From positions 298,817 through 362,816 of the forward strand of contig CBDATJ010000016.1 in assembly GCA_965199895.1 (NCBI GenBank): a stretch of DNA of 64,000 bases, read 5' to 3'. Source of the stretch: Bin55 sp965199895 (GTDB taxonomy: Bacteria > Pseudomonadota > Gammaproteobacteria > Pseudomonadales > Azotimanducaceae). Made by a program: the position numbers and the translations under genes. Under the pieces are notes generated by a model that worked only from the letters and a program-made list of their open reading frames with translations, searched no databases and was not told the origin of the DNA. Positions 56,901 to 64,000 of the stretch are shown piece by piece (position 1 is the stretch's first letter; every line of letters starts with the position of its first letter).

Positions 56901-58648
56901 TAGGAGGGTTTAGCCTCCGGTCGCCAGAATAGGATCAACCCCAACAAGAGTACGGCTAAAGTGATGTAGAACGTGACCAACCAAGTTTTGACTCCGAAGA
57001 ATGCTACTTTCGGTAATGGAGTAATCTCTTGTTGATCCAAGCGAACTCGATTGCTATCTGCATAGACGGTCACATAGCCGTTATCGGCCTCTACGGTTCC
57101 GTAGACAAACCCAACAATGATGTCATCTAATCTCGACGACAAATAAGCAACAACGTGCCAACTGGGAGTAATGGTCGGTTGTTCACGTGTTGGCATCAGC
57201 AATACGGATCCACGATTCAATGGAACTTGAAGTCCTTGCCAGACATCCGGGAACTTGTTCAAGCTCAATTTGGGCACAGCGGTGTCAATGGCTTCGTTCT
57301 CACGAGAAGGATCAGTGATAGCGATAGCTTCATAGAGTAGTCGATTGGGTATCACTTTGATTTGAGCGTACTTCTGATCTTCAATGAATTGCATATCGAT
57401 GCCAATAGGCAGTTGAGCCGTGGCGGTTTCACCGCTCTGAGTGCGTAGCAACAGACTGTCCAATAGGTCTTCGATCGGCTCCAAACGTTCTAGGTCGTAT
57501 GCTCCGATACGACTGACGTTATCCAAGACATCCGCTAAGAAGTTCTGTATTAGTTCGGTCGGAGGCTGTCCCAGATCAAGTAGCTCTTGGATGTCATACA
57601 GATAGATCATCAACGCAGCAAGCAGTTCATCCTCTTCAGGCATCTCCAGGTCATCAATTGTGGCAGCCTCCATAGTTTGAGAATTTGGATCAGCGAGGCG
57701 AAAAGACAGGTTTCTCGTTGAGTCGCCGAGCTGTGGATTGCCAAATACCGATCCTTCAGGGGGAGTACCATTACTGGGAGTCCCAGGCTGCATGCCAGGA
57801 GGTGTTTGTGCGTTCGGGAAGCTACCCATATTGCCTGGATCATTCAGTTCGCTCCCTAAGGTCGATCCGTCGGGTACCACCGCTCCCTCTTGAGCCATGG
57901 TGCTGCCAGGATTTGCTCCGAGCTGACCTTGGTCGGAATCTGAGGGTGGCCAGCTGGGTTGAGCCGGACTATTGGAGTCGCCTCGGGTTTGGTTTTCTCC
58001 GCTGTAACCTGCTAGATCAGGCAGATCGGGCACTGCATCAGCAATCGCAGAACCGTATCGGACACAGTCTTCAAACGATACCCCAGGGGGACAGTCTGAT
58101 GGTGAGCCACTACTCGCCATACCTCCGCCTGACCCTCCCATGAAGTGCCAATGCCAAATGCGCAGGCTATGATCTTGGATAATCGACATGGCCAGATAGT
58201 AAGTTCCTACATCATAGATATCACCACGGATCGAATTTCGGGCAGTGGGGGATAATTCGTTCAAGAACTCATCCAGAGAGTTGGGTTGTTTCAACAGTTC
58301 ATCACGGTACCAAATCTTTCCAGAGTACGGGTCTCTCAGCAGTGAACGATGAAACTCGATAACGGGCATCACAGCGGGATCCCAATGTTGGTCGATCAGT
58401 GAATGTTCGTAGTCGTGTAGTTGTGCCGGTGGACTGGCCGCAATCTTGTTCAACACCAAAGAAACACTAAACTCTCGGGTCATCACCGCAGCGATTTCCT
58501 GAACCTTTTCGGTATATTGTTGTTCTTTCTCTGCTCGTGCTGCAATACTGACCACGATCACGATGATCAGTACAGCGACACCATTTGCCAAGATATCGAC
58601 TAATGCCACACCTGCGAAATTAGGTACTCGGGAAGCAGAATGGGTCAC
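56900..58648 (-). CDS. Large membrane-anchored periplasmic protein of the motor-like operon
   Basis: 582 aa from GTG. The N terminus GVALVDILANGVAVLIIV places an Asp at the start of the single N-terminal membrane helix (about 13-37), the layout of ExbD/TolR/MotB stator partners. A charged coiled segment follows, then a Gly/Pro/Ser/Asn-rich low-complexity linker (about 165-315), a folded C-terminal region (about 320-545), and a second membrane helix (about 555-575). No known domain is recognisable beyond the ExbD-like start. It overlaps the 183-aa gene upstream at GTGA and the SUMF1 gene downstream. Confidence 0.8.
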   Translation of the reverse strand: MTHSASRVPNFAGVALVDILANGVAVLIIVIVVSIAARAEKEQQYTEKVQEIAAVMTREFSVSLVLNKIAASPPAQLHDYEHSLIDQHWDPAVMPVIEFHRSLLRDPYSGKIWYRDELLKQPNSLDEFLNELSPTARNSIRGDIYDVGTYYLAMSIIQDHSLRIWHWHFMGGSGGGMASSGSPSDCPPGVSFEDCVRYGSAIADAVPDLPDLAGYSGENQTRGDSNSPAQPSWPPSDSDQGQLGANPGSTMAQEGAVVPDGSTLGSELNDPGNMGSFPNAQTPPGMQPGTPSNGTPPEGSVFGNPQLGDSTRNLSFRLADPNSQTMEAATIDDLEMPEEDELLAALMIYLYDIQELLDLGQPPTELIQNFLADVLDNVSRIGAYDLERLEPIEDLLDSLLLRTQSGETATAQLPIGIDMQFIEDQKYAQIKVIPNRLLYEAIAITDPSRENEAIDTAVPKLSLNKFPDVWQGLQVPLNRGSVLLMPTREQPTITPSWHVVAYLSSRLDDIIVGFVYGTVEADNGYVTVYADSNRVRLDQQEITPLPKVAFFGVKTWLVTFYITLAVLLLGLILFWRPEAKPS

Positions 58649-59196
58649 GGGCCTAAAGTCTCTGCGTGCTCTCGAATGTAGTCGGGAATGTCATCAAGCA
58701 TCACCGATTTGAGGAACTCATTGTCAGCAATGACCCAACCGATCTGCAATATTTGATTGGGCCACATCTCCCGCAGACAGTTTCGGGCCTCAGCCATCAC
58801 TGGGATACTCCCTTCAGTGAGGAAGAATAGGAGTTGATCACTGTCGGTGGAATAAACCCTCTGCGCATATCGACGATATGCGCTACCTGGTTCACAGATT
58901 TTCCCTTTATCAACTCCATCAGCAGTCTCGACGATTCGTATAGATTCAGGGAAGACGATCACCGAGTAACCCGAGCCTCCGTCTTCTCGCTCAATTCGGT
59001 AACTTCCATCTTCTGAAGACTCTTTAAGTCGTTCTCGCACAGCTGCTTCAGACACGACATTGATTACCACCAAAAACACCAACATCAGAGCGAACATACC
59101 ACCAAACACAGCCATCATAGGCGCGTTGTTGTCGTCTTGTTGACTATCTTTCCGTCGCCCGTTGCGAGCTCGGGATTGGGTATCGCTAGAAAACAC
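58645..59196 (-). CDS. Single-pass periplasmic protein of the motor-like operon
   Basis: 183 aa from GTG. Basic, polar N terminus (about 1-26), one membrane helix (about 27-48, MMAVFGGMFALMLVFLVV), then about 130 periplasmic residues. The topology is that of ExbD/TolR/MotB-type proteins, but the membrane helix has no Asp, unlike the protein encoded next. The periplasmic part holds a strand-rich segment with two cysteines (CEPG and NCLRE). No family recognised. It overlaps the ExbB-like gene by 11 bp and the next gene by 4 bp. Confidence 0.8.
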   Translation of the reverse strand: MFSSDTQSRARNGRRKDSQQDDNNAPMMAVFGGMFALMLVFLVVINVVSEAAVRERLKESSEDGSYRIEREDGGSGYSVIVFPESIRIVETADGVDKGKICEPGSAYRRYAQRVYSTDSDQLLFFLTEGSIPVMAEARNCLREMWPNQILQIGWVIADNEFLKSVMLDDIPDYIREHAETLGP

Positions 59197-60223
59197 GGAC
59201 GTTGTTGCGTAGGTACCGTTCCATGGTGGTCAATGTACGTTCTTCGCTGCGTTGAACTAGCGCCATGATGAGATAGAAGACTAGAGTCAAAGAAAGTGCA
59301 ATTAGGGTAGTGTCAAAAGCAATTCCTAAAGGTGAGATAGCGGCCCCTAGTTCACTCGACATTCCACTGATACCCGCATCAGAGGCAAAGATATCTTTGA
59401 TTCCGTCTGCCGAAAGCGAAATCCCCAATACGGTACCAATAAATCCAATAACGGGAAGTGCGAATGCGAGGTATCTGGGTACGAGATAGGACTCTTCATG
59501 TCGATTCCACAAGAAACTAAGTTGGTCCTCCAGTCGCTTGGGATCGCGAGCTGCATTACGCACTCGATCCACGTTGGAATTGGTCGCAGCTAGTGCTCCA
59601 CTATCCCATTTTGTGACAGAGAATTTCACATAGAATGCGTTGTACCATTTGCTGACCAGGATTAATATTCCCCAGAAGAACATCAACAACGAAACCGGAG
59701 GAATTATCCCGCGATCCAGGAAGCGCTCAGTGACAATGACGGTACCTTCAAACGTTTGCTCCAGCCATTCCAGAGAGAGCAGGCATCCGGAACACAGAAT
59801 GAGTGCGCTGATCATCGTCAGATAGAGACTGGGTCCACCCATAAATTTAGCGAGCCACTCAAGCGCATCAGCTTGGTTCATCGTTGCTGCAGCCATCCAT
59901 AGACCACAAATATAAAGAGCGATGGCGACCACAAACATAGGGGTTAATCGCGAAGTCCAAGAACTACTCTCGCCGTAGAAAATAATCTCTGTCGCTGGAA
60001 TAGCAAAGGTGATAGCAACGGCTGATAACCCAAACATCCCTGCGTAACCAAGAGACAGTAACAGCATTTGCCGGGTGTTCTTCCATCGATAGACACCGTA
60101 GATGGCGACAACGGCAACGAGTACAGGAAGAATCGCCCAGATGATGGGCCAATCCAAGGCCTGGGTGAGGTTGAATGACACTAAAGTCAACAACAGGAAA
60201 TAGAGAATTGCGGCTATTACCAA
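59186..60223 (-). CDS. MotA/TolQ/ExbB-family proton channel protein
   Basis: 345 aa, about eight predicted helices, larger than ExbB/TolQ. The C-terminal third is the family core: ALPVIGFIGTVLGISLS near 255-270 and LGAAISPLGIAFDTTLIALSLTL near 292-315, with the buried Thr residues. The rest is extra N-terminal membrane helices, as seen in larger MotA-like stator proteins. TTG start with AAGGAAC upstream. It heads the operon, and its partners downstream include an Asp-bearing single-pass protein, consistent with a proton-driven stator. What it drives is unknown. Confidence 0.85.
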   Translation of the reverse strand: MVIAAILYFLLLTLVSFNLTQALDWPIIWAILPVLVAVVAIYGVYRWKNTRQMLLLSLGYAGMFGLSAVAITFAIPATEIIFYGESSSWTSRLTPMFVVAIALYICGLWMAAATMNQADALEWLAKFMGGPSLYLTMISALILCSGCLLSLEWLEQTFEGTVIVTERFLDRGIIPPVSLLMFFWGILILVSKWYNAFYVKFSVTKWDSGALAATNSNVDRVRNAARDPKRLEDQLSFLWNRHEESYLVPRYLAFALPVIGFIGTVLGISLSADGIKDIFASDAGISGMSSELGAAISPLGIAFDTTLIALSLTLVFYLIMALVQRSEERTLTTMERYLRNNVRVF

Positions 60224-60272
60224 ACGAGTTCCTTTGGGTTAATTCAGGTTGAAGGAGAGGAATGTTGAGTAG

Positions 60273-60372
60273 AAATATTAAGCACAGCGCAACCAGATGT
60301 CCGAAACCCTGGAATTAGAATGAAATCCTAAACCACTAGTTCCCGTCACTTCAGCCCCCTTGCTTAATATTT
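60273..60372. repeat. Inverted repeat in motor-operon/kinase gap
   Basis: AAATATTAAGCA (60273-60284) and its exact reverse complement TGCTTAATATTT (60361-60372) bracket 76 bp in the 237-bp gap between divergent operons. Next to them CACAGCGC occurs as a direct repeat (60283-60290 and 60380-60387). Likely regulatory, unproven. Confidence 0.6.
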
Positions 60373-60460
60373 AACGACTCACAGCGCGCGCACTTCGGCT
60401 GCCTGTGATAGCTAATTCAAGCTAAAGGTTACAGATTTAATCATTCACCCCTAATCAGCT

Positions 60461-61478
60461 TTGCTCTACCCCAAACACCCGGACGCTTACCCTGTCGTCT
60501 ATCGACCGGAAACCGATGTCCATCTCCCATCAAAGTTGGGCAACCGGATCCGTTACATGTACTTTAAAACGATCGCAAAGGGTGGGGCTTGCATCATTAG
60601 CTCTTGTCGAGATTTGCATCTAAGACGCACGATCTGCTACAAGGCTCTACGACCCGAATTTGCAGACAATCCTGTTGAACAAGATCGGTTTCTGAGAGAA
60701 GCGCGGGTCACAGCGATGCTGCAGCATCCTAATACGATTCCTACTTATGAGTTTGGGTCGAGACCGCCAAGGACATTACTACTTTACCATGAAGTTGGTA
60801 CACGGCTCGACCCTAAGAGAAATATTGGATCGATGTTTGGAAGCTCGGAGTCACAACGTCGGTAAGTTCACCCTTTATAAGCTGATTGATGTACTTTCAC
60901 AAGTAGGACACTGCCTCCACTACGCGCACACACACGGTGTGGTACATCGCGACATCAAACCAGAAAACGTTCTTGTGGGTGATTTCGATGAAGTCATGGT
61001 CTTGGACTGGGGCATGGCAAAGGTTTGGGACGACGATGAACGCATGAATGCGGTAGGTGAAACTAGTCTCTCTCGGTGGAAGCTCAATAATCGCAATGTC
61101 AAAGACGATGCGGTTCCTTTGACACTTCGAGCACCAGTTCAAGGTACGCCCCCGTATATGTCTCCTGAACAGCTAGAGACACCCTACAACATTGATTATC
61201 GTACCGACATCTATAGTCTAGGAACGTTACTATTTGAGATTTTGACTTTTGATCGAATGATCGAAGGTGAAGATGTAGTCACAGTTGTGGAAAATATCAA
61301 GAAGTCCGCTCAACCACAACCTTCACAGCGGGCTAAGTTCGGTAAAGTTCCCGAGGAACTCGAACAAATCTGTATGAAGTGTACCAAGTCCAATCGGGAT
61401 GAACGATACACTTCCATGGAGCATGTGATTAACGAACTGGAACATTGGATGCACCCAGAGCGTTCGGTAGAAAGTTAG
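60461..61478 (+). CDS. Hanks-type serine/threonine protein kinase, frameshifted as given
   Basis: Frame one (60461-60865) has the Gly-rich loop IAKGGACII, the invariant Lys in CYKALRPEF and the helix-C Glu in FLREARV. Frame two (from about 60747) has HRDIKPENVL, LDWGMAK (DFG equivalent) and GTPPYMSPEQ. Deleting one base in TTTGGG (60752-60757) joins them as PTYELGRDRQGHYYFTMKL, giving about 338 aa. All catalytic residues are present, and there is no PASTA or membrane segment at the C terminus. The TTG start is uncertain. The gene is divergent from the motor-like operon and 37 bp ahead of the selenoprotein gene. Confidence 0.87.
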
Positions 61479-61515
61479 TCAGATTTAACCCTTCTTTTTA
61501 ACCTAGGAAAAACAA

Positions 61516-61737
61516 ATGCAAGTAAAAATAACCTATTGCACTTCTTGAAGCTACCACCCCAAAGCGGCTAGTTTAGCTGCTAAGCTTCAGGAACGATTGG
61601 ATGCTGATGTGGAACTGATACCTGGGTCGGGTGGAGTGTTCGATGTCGTGGTTAGTGATCAATTAGTTTACTCCAAACACGAGACCGGAGAGTTTCCGAA
61701 CGAAGACAAGCTGGTTGCTGAACTCGCGAAAGCATAA
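61516..61737 (+). CDS. SelW-like (Rdx family) selenoprotein with in-frame TGA
   Basis: 73 residues if the TGA at 61546-61548 is read as selenocysteine. The start MQVKITYCTSU gives the CxxU redox motif of SelW/Rdx proteins. The tail matches the same family: SLAAKLQERLDADVELIPG, SGGVFDVVVSD, LVYSKHETGEFPNEDKLV. AGGA lies 9 nt upstream of the ATG. A hairpin directly after the TGA fits a bacterial SECIS element. Homologues with Cys in place of U are common, so conserved reading past the TGA argues for translation. Selenocysteine machinery is not in this window. A likely thiol-redox protein of unknown partner. Confidence 0.88.
61546..61589 (+). promoter_or_regulatory. Bacterial SECIS element for Sec at 61546
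   Basis: Starting at the TGA, TGAAGCT (61546-61552) pairs with AGCTTCA (61583-61589). The apical stem AGCGGCTA (61563-61570) pairs with TAGCTGCT (61574-61581) around the three-base loop GTT (61571-61573). The loop begins 22 nt past the TGA and its first base is G, matching the known rules for bacterial SECIS elements (loop 16-37 nt away, G in the first two loop bases). Confidence 0.82.
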
Positions 61738-62680
61738 GATGGTGTAAAACCCTTTTGCTGTGTTTTGATTCATTTCACTAGCACGTACTCCTTGGTATAG
61801 GAGAAGCTGTAATTTACTTTATCACAACTTAGGTTTCTCCTGCAATCACCGCTTAACAACCACACGTTTTCGGTAAGAAAATTTGAAATCGAACCCATTA
61901 CAAATTAGTGCATGAAGTCTACAAGTCGTCGGTCCATAATAGAGTCGAAGATTGAGTATTCGTAACGGGAAAGTCCTCTCGACTTCGAAGAGCATCTATG
62001 GGTCCTGGTGAAGGACGGATGTTTTCATTGGATAAAGTCACTCATCCAGAAATAGCATTTGGAGAGGTTCGGACTGACATCACGGTTCAGGCTCAGTTGG
62101 AACTATCGATACCCGAATGGAGCTATGGGTAGATGAATTTACTAATCAAGTAAATCCTAATGAAGACCAAACTCGTGAACAGCTGATAGATCCTATTCTT
62201 AGGCTGTAGGCTGTTAGGTTGCCAATTTCTTCCTCGGCAGCCACTGTGGGTGAAAAATGACGATCCATGTACCAAACACTATGTTGTTTACTTCTGAACA
62301 AGATTTATAGAGAGCATCACGAATCTAGATCGTCATTACGGAAGTGCTCCGGCAGCATCTTCCCAGATCATGAAGAACTTCTCTGTAACGAAGATATCAA
62401 TGAAGGAAAAGGTGCTCAGTGGGGTCTACTCAGCTAGTCAGAAGTGACGGTTGTATTACTCCCGGTTACAGTCAATCACCGATATGCCAGCGTCAAGGTG
62501 AATCCTACGGCTCGATTGAAGAGGCGACTAGTCATGAGCTGAGAGATGAGGAACGTGAGATTACGGAGCACGCCCAGTGGTACTCTCACGATTTACGGCT
62601 TGCATGGATGAATGCCCTACGTGAGGTCATCCTGCGCAAAAATTAAGATGGGACATCGACGCTTCTAGAGTCAGCAACTA
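61738..62680. other. 943-bp region without an intact gene; possible relics
   Basis: 61738-61960 is AT-rich with frequent stops. Between about 61990 and 62210 open stretches in different frames succeed each other (for example EEHLWVLVKDGCFHW, GEVRTDITVQAQLELSIPEW, then WVDEFTNQVNPNEDQTREQL), which looks like a frameshifted relic. A short frame at 62419-62646 (75 codons, ends NALREVILRKN) may be the remnant of the same or another gene. I recognise no family in either. Confidence 0.45.
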
Positions 62681-63499
62681 TCAACCGTTGTAACGGGTAG
62701 TTTTTGACTCTTCCGCTTGCCAAAACGGTCGTCCAATCAAGGGAGTCGAGGTGGTTGCGGTCTCACTCGTCGCCATCGGCCCCGCAAGGTAGGCTAACCT
62801 TCCTGCAATCACAGCATGTCTCATGGCTCGCGACATTTGAACGGGGCAATCAGCTTGAGCGACAGCAGTATTAAGCAATACTCCATCACATCCAAACTCC
62901 ATCGCTTGGGAAGCGTGAGAAGGAACTCCAATTCCTGCATCTACAAGGAGTTTGACATTAGGGAGCCTATCTCGAATTGTGGCAAGAGAGTACGCGTTCA
63001 TGAGCCCTTTCCCGGTTCCAATTGGTGAACCCCAGGGCATCACGACTTCGCATCCCATTTCCCACAAACGTGTACACACAACCAGGTCATCTGTCGTGTA
63101 TGCAAAGACCTTGAACCCTAGTCTCAGAAGTTGTTGTGTGGACTGAATGAGTTCATAAGGATCCGGTTGGAGGGTATATTCGTCCCCGGTAACTTCAAGT
63201 TTGATCCAATCCGTCTCAAAGATTTCTCGAGACATTTCGGCAATTGCGACTGCTTCTTTGCTTGTTCTACAACCAGCCGTGTTTGGCAATAGGTAACAAC
63301 CTAGCTTTTGAAGTGAATTCCACCAAGATTTTCCAGCACGATGTTCTGGTGATTGTCGTCGCAAGCTGGTGGTAATGACCTGCGAACCAGAGGCTTTGAT
63401 CGCATCTTCCATGACTATCGGTGAGGAAAACCGCGCGGTCCCCGACAAAGAGACGACTGCTTAATTCAGTTCCATAGAGACCGACCAGGTGTCTTCCAA
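62681..63499 (-). CDS. thiG: Thiazole synthase ThiG, 5' end frameshifted
   Basis: Forms the thiazole phosphate ring of thiamine from DXP, dehydroglycine and ThiS thiocarboxylate. The uninterrupted frame is 62681-63448 (255 codons). It contains the Schiff-base Lys region WIKLEVTGDEYTLQPDP, VMPWGSPIGTGKG and VDAGIGVPSHASQAMEFGCDGVLLNTA. Its N terminus is split: DTWSV, then YGTELSSRLFVG, then TARFSSP lie in different frames. One extra G (GGGG near 63443-63446) and a TC duplication near 63480 account for it. The likely start is TTG 63499. Confidence 0.85.
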
Positions 63500-63502
63500 G
63501 AT

Positions 63503-63701
63503 TCAGCCCCCTTCCATAGGAGTGAGAACATCGATGTTGTCGTTTTCTTGAATTCTGTCGTTGATTCCAAGTAGTTTTCGGTACAAACTCTAAGTTGATG
63601 GCGACGACAATTTCACTGAAATTAAACCCTAAATCATGCAACACAACATCAAGGGTATTGGGTTCTACGTTTTTCTCGATCCCATTCACTGTGATTTGCA
63701 T
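63503..63701 (-). CDS. thiS: Sulfur carrier protein ThiS, frameshifted
   Basis: Ubiquitin-like carrier that delivers sulfur as a C-terminal thiocarboxylate to ThiG. The first 50 codons (MQITVNGIEKN ... VAINLEFVPKTTW) are in one frame; the ending ENDNIDVLTPMEGG, with the essential Gly-Gly terminus, is in the next. One surplus base around 63550-63565 would restore a 65-aa ThiS. In the frame as given, the protein would read on without the GG end. It sits between thiO and thiG. Confidence 0.82.
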
Positions 63702-64000
63702 CGTTCTTCAATCAGGTGATCCGCTTGTTGAACCAGTGGCGGGTGCGATAGCAAAGCCGTGTCGGTAGGAACCGTTCACACAGAGCATTCCAGCTCTCCA
63801 TTTCACTTGTGGGCAATTGTCTGGATAGGCAGGTCTGAGTCCAGTAGAAAGTTCTTCGATTTCTGCCTCACCAAATCCATCAGATAGGACAAACGCTGCA
63901 GACAACAACTCCAAAGCGCTCCTAATCGTCACAGGACCTCCGTTGTCGCTTTCGATTTGAGTGGCTCCGACCACATAACGATAGTTGGGTCTTGGAACAA
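63686..64000 (-). CDS. thiO: Glycine oxidase ThiO, C-terminal part, cut by window edge
   Basis: FAD-dependent oxidase that makes dehydroglycine for thiazole synthesis. The frame enters from beyond the window at VPRPNYRYVVGATQIES and continues through GLRPAYPDNCP and NGSYRHGFAIAPA. As given it stops at 63708. Shifting by one base near 63735-63740 gives LVQQADHLIEERCKSQ and a stop at 63686 overlapping thiS, the expected ending. So a one-base surplus is likely here too. Confidence 0.8.

Noticed and set aside
62419..62646. 75-codon frame as a real gene
   Set aside because: No recognisable family or ribosome binding site, and it lies in a degenerate region. Kept only as a possible relic.

Overview
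The window is the replication-origin neighbourhood of a bacterial chromosome. By gene content and order it is a gammaproteobacterium: fmt-rsmB-trkA-trkH, gyrB-recF-dnaN-dnaA, rpmH-rnpA-yidD-yidC-mnmE, mnmG-rsmG-parA-parB-atpIBEFHAGDC-glmU-glmS, and ubiA/recG/spoT/rpoZ. GyrB is E. coli-like in length (808 aa), and waaA, tolC and a TonB-dependent receptor show a Gram-negative outer membrane. Base composition looks moderate, and TTG/GTG starts and 1-4 nt gene overlaps are common. I cannot name the genus. A TGA-containing selW-like gene with a SECIS-like hairpin suggests that the organism makes selenoproteins.

Layout. 1-5.0 kb: fmt (cut by the window edge), rsmB, trkA, trkH on +. 5.0-11.1 kb: gyrB, recF, dnaN, dnaA on -. 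11.1-11.7 kb: the dnaA-rpmH gap, with a cluster of DnaA-box-like 9-mers and divergent promoters, is the best oriC candidate; two perfect parS palindromes lie at 1718 and 7527. 11.7-30.9 kb: ribosomal protein L34, RNase P protein, membrane insertion, tRNA modification, chromosome partitioning, the complete F1Fo ATP synthase, and glmU-glmS, all on +. GlmU has lost the recognisable residues of its uridyltransferase half. 31-33.2 kb: uvrD with a frameshift. 33.3-38.9 kb: a TRAP transporter whose binding protein (+) and permeases (-) converge around a wrecked DNA methyltransferase-HNH gene and a lipoprotein, then ubiA. 39-47.1 kb: rubredoxin, recG, ridA, spoT, rpoZ, tolC, waaA. 47.1-55.3 kb: hsp20 with a sigma-32-like promoter, a secreted S9 peptidase, rtcB, a large TonB-dependent receptor and a divergent ferritin-like protein.

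55.3-61.7 kb is the most unusual part. A tightly overlapped four-gene operon encodes a MotA/TolQ/ExbB-family multi-pass protein, two membrane-anchored periplasmic proteins (one with an Asp at the entrance of its single N-terminal helix, as in ExbD/TolR/MotB), and an anchored tandem SUMF1/FGE-fold protein without the catalytic cysteines. It is divergent from a Hanks-type Ser/Thr kinase gene (frameshifted as given), and the selenoprotein follows the kinase. I infer a proton-driven envelope machine under kinase control, loosely reminiscent of the SUMF1-like GldK plus motor GldL of Bacteroidetes; it is not a system I recognise.

61.7-62.7 kb holds no intact gene. The window ends in a thiO-thiS-thiG cluster (-) whose three frames are each broken by small shifts. 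Similar one-base excesses in uvrD and the kinase mean that sequencing or assembly indels must be excluded before calling these genes dead.
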